A DNA stretch of 5,251 nucleotides from Sphingobium sp. (GCA_017745115.1 JAGIAA010000074.1:1-5251); one strand, 5' to 3'; positions 1 to 5,134 are shown, counted from the first letter of the stretch. The notes: generated by a model from the sequence alone, not told the origin. Numbers and translations: made by a program.

Positions 1-716
1 ATATACGTGCGACTGACCAGGCCGACCGTGGGCTTCAAACCGACAAGACCATTCATCGACGAAGGGCAGACGACGGAACCGTCCGTTTCCGTGCCGACAC
101 CCAGCGGCGCGAAGCTGGCGGCGAGCGCCGCGCCGGTGCCGCTCGACGAACCGCAGGCCGAGCGATCGAGCGCATAGGGGTTTTTGACCAGGCCGCCCAT
201 GGCGCTCCAGCCTGACATGCTGTTGGTTGAGCGGATATTGGCCCATTCGGACAGATTGGTCTTCCCCAGGATCAGCGCGCCTGCCGCACGGAGCCGTGCG
301 ATCATCGGCGCATCACGGCCCGTGAAATTGCCCTTGAGCGCAAGGCTGCCCGCCGTGGTCGGCATGGCGTCCTTGGTCTCGATATTGTCCTTGATGAGGA
401 CCGGCAGACCATGCAGCGGACCGCGCGGCTTTCCTGCCTTTCGCTCCGCGTCGAGCGCCCTGGCCTCGGCAACGGCGTCAGGATTGAGGCTGATGATCGA
501 GCGCAACGCCGGGCCGGCGCGGTCCATGGCCGCGATGCGGGCGAGATAGGCACGCACCAGAGCTTCGCTGCTCGTCTTGCCGGATTTGAGCTGCTCGAGC
601 AGGTCGGCGGCGGAGACCTCGTCGACTGCGGAAAGTGGCGGGGTTTTCTTGGCACCGACCGGCGTCGCGGCGAGAGCCAGCGCCAATGCAATGCCGCCGA
701 AGATATGCCTGCTCAT
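1..716 (-). CDS. Exported amidase-signature family hydrolase, N-terminal part (cut by window edge)
   Basis: This is an amidase-signature (AS) enzyme, a family that hydrolyses amide bonds; the substrate cannot be read from the sequence. The 238 visible residues start with a likely Sec signal peptide (basic residue R3, hydrophobic stretch about 6-18, AxA-like site ATPVGA ending at A22), so the enzyme probably acts in the periplasm. The AS Ser-cisSer-Lys triad is visible: K109 in LPVLIKDN, cis-Ser S190 in CGSSSGTG, and nucleophile S214 in TETDGS. S190 and S214 are 24 residues apart, the usual family spacing. VGLKPTVGLVSR follows, also conserved. GSVVCPSS replaces the GSIRxPA of GatA and resembles exported amidases, so this is probably not the tRNA amidotransferase subunit. 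Start: the only in-frame ATG before an upstream stop, preceded by a G-rich stretch (AGGGGG) 4 nt away. The C-terminal half lies off the left edge. Family call is firm. Confidence 0.93.
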   Translation of the reverse strand, partial: MSRHIFGGIALALALAATPVGAKKTPPLSAVDEVSAADLLEQLKSGKTSSEALVRAYLARIAAMDRAGPALRSIISLNPDAVAEARALDAERKAGKPRGPLHGLPVLIKDNIETKDAMPTTAGSLALKGNFTGRDAPMIARLRAAGALILGKTNLSEWANIRSTNSMSGWSAMGGLVKNPYALDRSACGSSSGTGAALAASFAPLGVGTETDGSVVCPSSMNGLVGLKPTVGLVSRTY

Positions 717-742
717 ATGGCCCCCTGCATCTGCCTTGCATG

Positions 743-771
743 ACTATGTCGGGCGGCCGATTTGGACGCAA
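743..771 (-). promoter_or_regulatory. Possible promoter of the amidase gene
   Basis: On the minus strand TTGCGT (766-771) is followed after exactly 17 nt by CATAGT (743-748), some 27 nt before the amidase ATG. The -35 matches the sigma70 consensus at 3 of 6 positions and the -10 at 4 of 6, so this is weak. The spacing and location are what support it. Confidence 0.25.
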
Positions 772-794
772 GATGTCCCCCCGCTCGAAGGCTC

Positions 795-823
795 TTGAAT
801 ATTTGCCGTTTTATGCCGATAAT
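795..823 (+). promoter_or_regulatory. Sigma70-like promoter for the GlsB/YeaQ-family gene
   Basis: TTGAAT (795-800) and GATAAT (818-823) are separated by 17 nt, the optimal spacing, in a locally AT-rich patch of an otherwise GC-rich region. The -10 matches TATAAT at 5 of 6 positions and the -35 matches TTGACA at 4 of 6. Transcription would start near 830 and give a leader of about 44 nt before the ATG at 874. This is the clearest promoter in the window. Confidence 0.6.
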
Positions 824-840
824 ACACTCCGAGGGGCTCA

Positions 841-854
841 ACGGCATTGGCCGT
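841..854 (+). repeat. Short perfect inverted repeat in the leader of the GlsB/YeaQ-family gene
   Basis: ACGGC (841-845) and GCCGT (850-854) are perfect reverse complements separated by ATTG. In the mRNA this would form a small 5-bp hairpin ending 5 nt before the GGAG ribosome-binding site (860-863). It is too short to be a terminator and has no T-tract. A role in translation is possible but unproven. Confidence 0.35.
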
Positions 855-873
855 AGCCTGGAGATATCAAGAT

Positions 874-1122
874 ATGCGTGAAGTTCTCCGCATCGCTTTC
901 GTCGGTCTCGTGATCGGCATCCTTGCCCGTTTCTTCTATCCCGGCGCCGTCGACATGGGCTGGATCGCCAGTATTCTGCTCGGCCTCGGCGGCTCGGTCG
1001 TCGGCGGCGTCGTGCCGCGCCTCATCAGCAAGGACCGGTCGCGTGAGCCTTATGCGCCGGCAGGTTTCGTCGGCTCCGTGCTGGGTGCCATGGGCCTGAT
1101 CTTCATCGGCAACCTGTTTTAG
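874..1122 (+). CDS. GlsB/YeaQ/YmgE family small membrane protein (transglycosylase-associated type)
   Basis: An 82-residue hydrophobic protein, the usual size for the GlsB/YeaQ/YmgE family of inner-membrane proteins that are often stress-induced; their biochemical role is not established. Three hydrophobic glycine-rich segments are visible: about residues 5-21, 29-49 (WIASILLGLGGSVVGGVV) and 62-82 (AGFVGSVLGAMGLIFIG). A charged loop (RLISKDRSREPY, 49-60) separates the second and third. The ILARFFYPG segment after helix 1 fits the family's conserved ilaR...pG pattern. Start: the ATG at 874 has GGAG at 860-863; an upstream in-frame TTG at 847 is less likely because it has no ribosome-binding site and would add non-hydrophobic residues. 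The gene is divergent from the amidase and convergent with the N-acetyltransferase, whose stop codon overlaps its own. A sigma70-like promoter lies at 795-823. Confidence 0.88.
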   Translation: MREVLRIAFVGLVIGILARFFYPGAVDMGWIASILLGLGGSVVGGVVPRLISKDRSREPYAPAGFVGSVLGAMGLIFIGNLF

Positions 1123-1967
1123 GCGAATAGCGGCAGCGCGGCGGCCTCCGCGTCGCTGAAATCGAGCCGGAAGAGCGAGCGCAGCGTGCTGGCATATTGT
1201 GCCGATCCGGTGATTTCTGTGATCATCTTTTCGCCGGCTCGGCGAACAGTGAGAGTCCGATCGATCATCGAGGCGAAGCCTTCGTCCAGGACGATGCTGG
1301 CGATGTGGAGCGTGGTAAAGCGTGTCTGCGGACGCGTCGAAGTCCAGTGATTGCACTGTTCGAGATCGTCCGGCGCGACGTGGGCCAGGTCGAAGCTATA
1401 TTGCGGCTGCCAGTCCTCGTGCGGTTGAGCGCGGCCGTCCGTGGTGGCATGCGGTCCGGCGCGCTCGAGCAGCCATTCGCCCGCGAGAGCGCCAGCATCG
1501 CCAACCCGGCGTAGACGATGCAAGGCACCATCGGGCGAGGTGCCCATGGCACCATCCACGAGCGGCAAGGCGGGCAGATCACTGCCGCCAAAACCGCCCT
1601 CGGCGATCCACGGCGCGCCGTCGAGCATGACCAGCAGCGTGACGTGACTGCGCACCGGCACTAGGTGGGGCGGGCCGAGCCGTACGCGCGCGAGAAGCGG
1701 CCTTAGCTCGAAGCCGATCTCGACCATCATGTCGGCGAGCAAGCGGTTCTGCTCGAAGCAATAGCCGCCACGCCGGCGCGTCACGAGCTTATCGAAGACG
1801 CTGTCGCCATCGATGCGGATGGCGCGGCCGAAGGGAATGTCGAGATTTTCGAAGGCGATATTGCGCCGATGCGCGGCCAGCAGCGCGCCCAGCCCTTCGG
1901 GCGTGACGGGCGGCAGCGCGTCGAGGCCGATGCGCGCCAGATAGGCGGGAAGTCGCTGGTTCTTCAT
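1119..1967 (-). CDS. Arylamine N-acetyltransferase with a Cys-His-Glu triad
   Basis: This is a NAT-family enzyme, cytosolic, which moves an acetyl group from acetyl-CoA to arylamines, hydrazines or related acceptors. The 282-residue length is normal. Diagnostic motifs are present: AFENLDIP (38-45), RRGGYCFEQN (65-74) with the catalytic Cys70, His108 in RSHVTLL, and IAEGGFGG (121-128). NHWTSTRPQTRF (206-217) is also typical. Unusually, the third triad position is Glu123 (codon GAG) where nearly all NATs have Asp in a V/A-D-V-G-F-G context. A Cys-His-Glu NAT from Bacillus cereus is known to be active, so this is probably not a dead enzyme. Start: the ATG at 1967 gives the family N-terminus (LPAYLARIGL). 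No Shine-Dalgarno sequence is seen, but the upstream VOC gene ends 10 nt earlier, which suggests translational coupling. It looks like the last gene of a VOC-VOC-NAT operon; the acceptor is unknown. Confidence 0.93.
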   Translation of the reverse strand: MKNQRLPAYLARIGLDALPPVTPEGLGALLAAHRRNIAFENLDIPFGRAIRIDGDSVFDKLVTRRRGGYCFEQNRLLADMMVEIGFELRPLLARVRLGPPHLVPVRSHVTLLVMLDGAPWIAEGGFGGSDLPALPLVDGAMGTSPDGALHRLRRVGDAGALAGEWLLERAGPHATTDGRAQPHEDWQPQYSFDLAHVAPDDLEQCNHWTSTRPQTRFTTLHIASIVLDEGFASMIDRTLTVRRAGEKMITEITGSAQYASTLRSLFRLDFSDAEAAALPLFA

Positions 1968-1977
1968 GATGTGCAGA

Positions 1978-2370
1978 TCAGGCGTCCGCCGGCCCCATGC
2001 GGAAAAAGCAGAGCTTGTTGCCGTCGAGGTCGCGGACATAGGCGCCGTAAAAGGCCATGTCGCCCTCATCTCCCCGCAGGCCCGCGGCGCCTTCGTCCTG
2101 ACCGCCGAGTTCGATGGCCTTGGTGTAGAGCGTGTCGACCTGCGCGCGGGTCGGCTGCACGAGGGCGAGCATCGAGCCGTTGCCGATCGTTGCGGGCTGC
2201 TCGTTATGGGGCACGCTGATGCCGAAAGCCGGCTTGTCGAACGCGACGCCCCACGCCACGGAACGCGGGCTGTCCCATAGCTTGCCGACGCCGATCGCGC
2301 CGAACAGCGCGTCGTAGAATGTCCTGGCCCGGTCGATGTCGTTGGTGCCGACTAAGCTGTAGCCAATCAT
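1978..2370 (-). CDS. VOC family (glyoxalase/bleomycin resistance-fold) protein, copy A
   Basis: A 130-residue protein of the vicinal oxygen chelate superfamily. The first beta-alpha-beta unit is IGYSLVGTNDIDRARTFYDALFG (residues 2-24), and the second half ends with the hallmark strand YVRDLDGNKLCFF (111-123), corresponding to the usual DPDGN-x-hydrophobic-E motif. Two positions that usually bind metal in glyoxalases are changed: Tyr4 stands where His is common, and Cys121 where Glu is common. It may therefore be a non-metal or binding member, and a lactoylglutathione lyase role should not be assumed. Start: the ATG at 2370 has a strong AGGA 6 nt upstream. It lies 34 nt downstream of a paralogue (about 58% identical by my hand count) and 10 nt upstream of the N-acetyltransferase. 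The substrate is unknown. Confidence 0.88.
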   Translation of the reverse strand: MIGYSLVGTNDIDRARTFYDALFGAIGVGKLWDSPRSVAWGVAFDKPAFGISVPHNEQPATIGNGSMLALVQPTRAQVDTLYTKAIELGGQDEGAAGLRGDEGDMAFYGAYVRDLDGNKLCFFRMGPADA

Positions 2371-2404
2371 CGCAAGTCCTTCCCGCAAGGCCGGCACATC
2401 GGAT

Positions 2405-2806
2405 TCATGTCTCCGCGTCGCCGGGACCGACGCAATAGAAGCACAGCTTGTTGCCGTCGAGATCACGCACATAGGCGGCGTAGAAGGCGTTGCTGCCTTC
2501 CTGGCCGCGCACGCCGGGTGCGCCATGATCGGTGCCGCCCATTTCCAGCGCCTTGGCATGGAGCAGGCGGACCTTGTCGCGCGAGCGCTGGCCGAGCGCG
2601 ACCATGGCGCCATTGCCGGCGCTGGCGGCCTGGCCGTCGGCGGGAATGGCGACGCCGAAAATCGGCTTTTCCCAGCTCACGCCCCAGCCGGCGAGCGTAG
2701 GCAGCTCGATCATGCGGCCGATGCCGACGGCGCCGAACAGCGCATCGTAGAAGGCGAGCGCGCGCTGCATGTCATTGGTACCGACGAGCGTATAGCCGAT
2801 CAGCAT
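2405..2806 (-). CDS. VOC family (glyoxalase/bleomycin resistance-fold) protein, copy B
   Basis: A 133-residue VOC-fold protein, paralogous to the gene just downstream: about 75 of 129 aligned residues are identical by eye, with runs such as LVGTND, FYDALFGA and AYVRDLDGNKLCF shared. Tyr5 and Cys122 sit at the usual His and Glu metal-ligand positions, as in the paralogue, so the substitutions predate the duplication or mark the subfamily. The reaction and substrate are unknown. Start: the ATG at 2806 has GAAGG 6 nt upstream and gives the same N-terminus as the paralogue. The reading frame stays open far upstream through the 98-nt gap and the dioxygenase, but that extension is an off-frame shadow with no domain. 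This is likely the first gene of the VOC-VOC-NAT operon, or the second if the dioxygenase is co-transcribed. Confidence 0.88.
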   Translation of the reverse strand: MLIGYTLVGTNDMQRALAFYDALFGAVGIGRMIELPTLAGWGVSWEKPIFGVAIPADGQAASAGNGAMVALGQRSRDKVRLLHAKALEMGGTDHGAPGVRGQEGSNAFYAAYVRDLDGNKLCFYCVGPGDAET

Positions 2807-2839
2807 GGCGAACCTTCGCGACTGTCGAGCGGAGCCCGA

Positions 2840-2867
2840 ATTTACCGCAGCGCAGCGAGAACGCAAA
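2840..2867 (-). promoter_or_regulatory. Weak candidate promoter for the VOC-VOC-NAT operon
   Basis: Within the 98-nt gap between the dioxygenase stop and the first VOC gene, the minus strand reads TTGCGT, 16 nt, then TAAATT, about 35 nt before the VOC start. The -10 matches the consensus at 4 of 6 positions. It would allow transcription independent of the dioxygenase. The match is weak and positional; coordinates are approximate by a base or two. Confidence 0.25.
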
Positions 2868-2877
2868 CGGCCTTTGC
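2863..2877. repeat. Inverted repeat in the dioxygenase-VOC gap
   Basis: GCAAA (2863-2867) and TTTGC (2873-2877) are perfect reverse complements around CGGCC. It overlaps the candidate promoter for the VOC operon and could be an operator half-site pair or a weak hairpin. There is no T-tract on either side, so it is not a convincing intrinsic terminator. It could also be chance. Confidence 0.25.
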
Positions 2878-2904
2878 TTGCGAAAGACTCACGCCGCGGC
2901 CCAA

Positions 2905-3741
2905 CTATTTGAAGCGGTTGAGCCTTGCCGCGTAGCGAAAGAGCCGCGGGGGTACCCAATCGCGCAGGAAGTGATCGAACTGGATGCGCCGGTCCGGGCG
3001 GTCGCCCGTACCGGGGCGCGCCTGGAACATGGTGGTGCGGGCCGGCAGCTTGTCGATTCCGGCCTCGGGTGCGGTGTAGTAATAGGTCGCGATCGACTTG
3101 CGCGAGCGCCCGTCCGGGCAGGTCAGCGGGTCGGGCTGGCCGTGATAGCTGTCGAGGGAGGTGTTGAACACGACGGCGCGGCCGATCAACGGCGCGATCT
3201 TGTGCCAGCGCTTCTCCATCTTCTGGTCCCACAGCTCGAGATCGCCGCCATATTCGGGCACCCAGTCGTCGTTGAGATAGACAAGGAGATTGAGCCGGCG
3301 CTCGACGTTCATCACGTGGATGTTGAAATCGGCATGGATGCCGAGATGGCCGCCCTTGAGCGTCTCGTGGAGACCACCGCCGACATAGTAAGGATCGGGG
3401 ATCAAGCTGGGGATGCCGGTCATCGCCTCGAGGAACTTGAGGATAGCGGGGCTGTTGAGCTCGATCACCAGGTTGCGCAGCCGCCGGCCCGGGATCTTGG
3501 CGGGCGGCGTCTGATATTTGAAGCGCTCCTGATCGCGGTCGAAGTAGGTGTTGCTGGCATTGTCCGGAAATTCCGCCAGGAGCCCGCGCAGGAAATCGGC
3601 GGGTAGGAAATCGTCGATCGCAATGTGCGGAAAGGGCTCCGCATTCTGATAGCTCTCGGCGAGCTTGGTGCCGGCCTCGACGCACTCCGCCTCATCGAAC
3701 CAGATATAGCCGTCCGTTTCCTTCGGATTGAGAATAGCCAT
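2905..3741 (-). CDS. 2-oxoglutarate/Fe(II)-dependent dioxygenase (prolyl 4-hydroxylase-like, 2OG-FeII_Oxy family)
   Basis: A 278-residue protein with the signature of the 2-oxoglutarate- and Fe(II)-dependent oxygenases, which couple oxidative decarboxylation of 2-oxoglutarate to hydroxylation of a substrate. The iron-binding facial triad is visible: H136-A-D138 in HLGIHADFN and the distal H200 in SYHGQPDP. R214 in GRSRKS (RxS, with S216) fits the 2OG-carboxylate site, followed by a typical ATYYY strand. The N-terminal FPHIAIDDFLP (37-47) is typical of the prolyl-4-hydroxylase-like subgroup, which includes modifiers of proteins, free amino acids and sugars. No signal peptide is seen, so it is probably cytosolic. 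Start: the ATG at 3741 has GGAG 11 nt upstream, somewhat far. The gene lies upstream of the VOC-VOC-NAT genes on the same strand, separated by 98 nt. All cofactor residues are present, so it should be active; the substrate is unknown. Confidence 0.92.
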   Translation of the reverse strand: MAILNPKETDGYIWFDEAECVEAGTKLAESYQNAEPFPHIAIDDFLPADFLRGLLAEFPDNASNTYFDRDQERFKYQTPPAKIPGRRLRNLVIELNSPAILKFLEAMTGIPSLIPDPYYVGGGLHETLKGGHLGIHADFNIHVMNVERRLNLLVYLNDDWVPEYGGDLELWDQKMEKRWHKIAPLIGRAVVFNTSLDSYHGQPDPLTCPDGRSRKSIATYYYTAPEAGIDKLPARTTMFQARPGTGDRPDRRIQFDHFLRDWVPPRLFRYAARLNRFK

Positions 3742-3798
3742 CTTACGTCACGCTCCCGGATTCCAAATATGCTTCACGGCGAACTCGCCTCTACCGAT

Positions 3799-3818
3799 TT
3801 TTGCGCGAACGCACAAAA
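3799..3818. repeat. AT-flanked imperfect inverted repeat upstream of the dioxygenase
   Basis: TTTTGCGC (3799-3806) pairs with GCACAAAA (3811-3818) with one internal mismatch (C3804/A3813) and a 4-nt loop. It lies about 58-77 nt before the dioxygenase start, a plausible place for an operator or core promoter element. On the plus strand it ends in A residues and on the minus strand is followed by AATC, so it does not look like a terminator. Confidence 0.3.
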
Positions 3819-3894
3819 GCGCCACCGCGCTCCCGTCGCGATCGCCCCTCCCGGTTGGCGCCCTTCTAATATGGGGCAGTTAACAGACTGATGA

Positions 3895-3920
3895 CCTTGT
3901 GACGTTGATACGCATCAAGG
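3895..3920 (-). repeat. Inverted repeat just past the DUF3617 stop codon
   Basis: CCTTG (3895-3899) and CAAGG (3916-3920) can pair, and an alternative inner pair TTGAT (3905-3909) with ATCAA (3914-3918) surrounds ACGC. It begins 3 nt after the lipoprotein stop codon, the right place for a transcription end. There is no T-tract after it in the minus direction, so as an intrinsic terminator it is weak. Confidence 0.25.
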
Positions 3921-3922
3921 GC

Positions 3923-4498
3923 CTAGAGTTCGTCCTTGGTGCCGCGGCAGGCGCCGACGCGCTTGGCGTCCACGCTCATCTTCATCGTCATCGAGCCCAT
4001 CGGCCCGGCACCCTCCGCCTTGGTATTCATGTCCATATGATAGCTGCCCGACGAATAATCGCCGTTCATGGTCATCGCCATCTTGCCGCTCTCGCCCCGG
4101 CTGCACGTCATGGCCGCATCGATCTTGCCGCCGCCCAGCGTGAAATGATCATATTTGCAGCTCTTGTCGTCGCCCGTGTAGAGCGCCTTCTGGTTCTTCA
4201 CATCCTCTTGCGTGACGCAATTCACGAAGCTGTGCGCGGTGCTCAGCTGCTTCTTCATCTGCGCTTTCACCTCGGGCGGAAGGCCGGGCATGTCCATCTC
4301 GTGCATGGTCATCGTGCCCTCCCAGCGGCCGGGCTCGATCATCGCGCCGCCCCCATTCGCCGCAGCGACCTTCTCGGCCACTTCCTTCGTCGAGGCATTG
4401 GTGGCGGAGACGCTCGGCCCGCTATTGCAGGCGGCAAGCGGCAGGACGAACGCGGCGGCGAAAAGGGCGGGGATCGGCGCGGTCAGGGAAGGTCGCAT
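3923..4498 (-). CDS. DUF3617 family lipoprotein, methionine-rich
   Basis: A 191-residue predicted lipoprotein. Residues 1-23 form a signal peptide with lipobox LAAC (21-24), so Cys24 would be lipidated and the protein anchored to a periplasmic membrane face. After a linker, EPGRWEGTMTMHEMDMPGLP (55-74), the FVNCVTQED motif (91-99), Cys115, Cys132 and a final VGAC (181-184) fit the DUF3617 pattern, a family of unknown function common in proteobacteria. The four mature-domain cysteines may form two disulfides. Methionine is frequent, about 17 of 191 residues, clustered as MTMHEMDM, KMAMTM, HMDM and MGSMTMKM. This resembles copper-binding Met motifs but may simply be family habit. Start: the ATG at 4498 has GAGGAG 7 nt upstream; a nearer ATG 5 nt upstream is out of frame, and the in-frame extension upstream has no signal-like sequence. 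It is probably transcribed alone. Confidence 0.85.
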   Translation of the reverse strand: MRPSLTAPIPALFAAAFVLPLAACNSGPSVSATNASTKEVAEKVAAANGGGAMIEPGRWEGTMTMHEMDMPGLPPEVKAQMKKQLSTAHSFVNCVTQEDVKNQKALYTGDDKSCKYDHFTLGGGKIDAAMTCSRGESGKMAMTMNGDYSSGSYHMDMNTKAEGAGPMGSMTMKMSVDAKRVGACRGTKDEL

Positions 4499-4820
4499 GG
4501 CATTGCTCCTCTCGGGATGTGACGGCGCGACCATGCCCGCTTGGCGGGTCTGCGGCAGGGATGCCGGGTTTGCGGAGGCGAGGCAAGGGGGATTGGTGAG
4601 CGCGGCGGTGACGCTGCCGGCGGATAGCGGAGCGCGCGAAGGTTGTGAAAGTTGCGGCAATAGAACGGAAAAGTCCGTCCACCCCAGGCACGAAAAAACG
4701 GATGCGAGACCGCGCCCTGGAAGTTGGCGTCGAAACTGCGAGCGGGGGTTGGCGAACAGCATGTCCGAACGGTGGCACGGCGCGTGGCATGTAGGACAGG
4801 AAAAAATGCAATGGGCGCAA
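4499..4820. other. 322-nt stretch without a supported gene
   Basis: Between the HigA-like gene and the DUF3617 lipoprotein, both on the minus strand. Open frames cross it on both strands, but none has a recognisable domain together with a good start. It should hold the lipoprotein promoter; one weak minus-strand candidate is TTCACA, 16 nt, CTATCC near 4625-4655. ACGGA/TCCGT with a 4-nt loop (4665-4678) is a small perfect inverted repeat. Six T residues on the minus strand shortly after the HigA-like stop (plus-strand A-run near 4800-4806) could mark a transcription end, but I find no convincing stem before them. Confidence 0.5.
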
Positions 4821-5090
4821 TCAGGCCGCGCGGGGCTTGATCCTGTCCAGTTCGCCGTTCAGTGCGCGCTTGGCTTCCAGCAGCGCGTAGCTGTCCTGCA
4901 ATCTCAGGAAGAAGCCCTCGCTCATTCCGAAATAACGCTCTAACCGCAGGTCGAGCGCGGCGTCCACGGGCCTATCGCCATCGATAACGGTCTGGATGCT
5001 TGCCGGCGAAACGGCAAGTGCGTCAGCCAGCGTCTCTACCGACATTTCCAGCGGCTCGAGAAACTCGGACAGCAAAAATCTGCCCGGCAT
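4821..5090 (-). CDS. HigA-type XRE/HTH antitoxin or transcription regulator, no toxin visible
   Basis: An 89-residue protein matching the HigA (addiction-module antidote) pattern: FLLSEFLEPLEMS (5-17), a helix-turn-helix at about 17-37 (VETLADALAVSPASIQTVIDG), then ALDLRLERYFGMSEGFFLRLQDSYALLEAKRAL (45-77 region), which parallels the family's ALRLA..fG.s..fW..LQ..YdL. Phe60-Phe61 replace the usual Trp. HigA proteins bind DNA, repress their own operon and neutralise the HigB RNase. Start: the ATG at 5090 gives the family's usual N-terminus, with a weak GAGAA 6 nt upstream. In-frame ATGs at 5132 and 5192 would add residues with no family match, although the frame stays open to the window edge. 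HigB normally lies immediately upstream, yet 5091-5251 shows no HigB sequence. This may be a solitary regulator or a remnant, or a toxin gene may lie beyond the edge. Family confidence is good; function is inferred. Confidence 0.82.
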   Translation of the reverse strand: MPGRFLLSEFLEPLEMSVETLADALAVSPASIQTVIDGDRPVDAALDLRLERYFGMSEGFFLRLQDSYALLEAKRALNGELDRIKPRAA

Positions 5091-5124
5091 GATCGTTCTC
5101 AAGTTTCGCGAGAAGGCGGCAAGA

Positions 5125-5134
5125 GCATGCATGC
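5125..5134. promoter_or_regulatory. 10-bp perfect palindrome, candidate operator of the HigA-like gene
   Basis: GCATGCATGC is a perfect palindrome 34 nt before the chosen start of the HigA-like gene. A TATAAC hexamer on the minus strand (5152-5157) lies just upstream and could be its -10, though no good -35 is found 16-18 nt further up. HigA proteins typically repress their own promoter by binding palindromes, so position and symmetry fit autoregulation. A 10-bp palindrome can also arise by chance. Confidence 0.3.

Larger units (their letters stand above)
3742..3922. other. Intergenic region upstream of the dioxygenase
   Basis: This 181-nt gap separates the end of the DUF3617 lipoprotein gene from the start of the dioxygenase, both on the minus strand, and should hold the dioxygenase promoter. 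I see no strong -35/-10 pair. Two short inverted repeats are present (about 3799-3818 and 3895-3920, listed separately). No coding frame here is supported. Confidence 0.6.

Noticed and set aside
184..743. Plus- and minus-strand open frames of 73-129 codons over the amidase gene
   Set aside because: The amidase frame carries a signal peptide and the complete Ser-cisSer-Lys motif set, so the overlapping frames are shadows.
1968..2069. Longer start for the N-acetyltransferase
   Set aside because: The extra 34 residues overlap the end of the upstream VOC gene in another frame and match nothing in the NAT family, which begins near LPAYLARIGL.
1978..2806. Naming the VOC pair as lactoylglutathione lyase (gloA)
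   Set aside because: Usual metal-ligand positions are substituted and the sequences are shorter and distinct from GloA; only the fold family is supported.
2878..3606. 242-codon plus-strand open frame
   Set aside because: It is exactly antisense to the dioxygenase, whose cofactor motifs are all intact. The translation is a low-complexity Ala/Val/Glu/Gly sequence with no domain, typical of an antisense frame in GC-rich DNA.
2807..3685. 293-codon N-terminal extension of the second VOC gene
   Set aside because: The frame is open but Arg/Pro-rich and off-frame to the dioxygenase. The VOC fold begins at the ATG at 2806, which has its own ribosome-binding site.
3923..3937. C-terminal KDEL on the lipoprotein
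   Set aside because: KDEL is an ER-retention signal only in eukaryotes; here it is a chance ending of a bacterial lipoprotein.
3899..4522. 207-codon His-rich plus-strand open frame
   Set aside because: Antisense to the Met-rich lipoprotein in the register where ATG reads as CAT, so the His richness only mirrors the methionines. No domain is visible.
4499..4820. Gene in the 322-nt gap (open frames of 132 codons minus strand and 243 codons plus strand cross it)
   Set aside because: No ribosome-binding site with a sensible start, no domain, and compositions rich in Arg/Pro/Ser as in non-coding frames.
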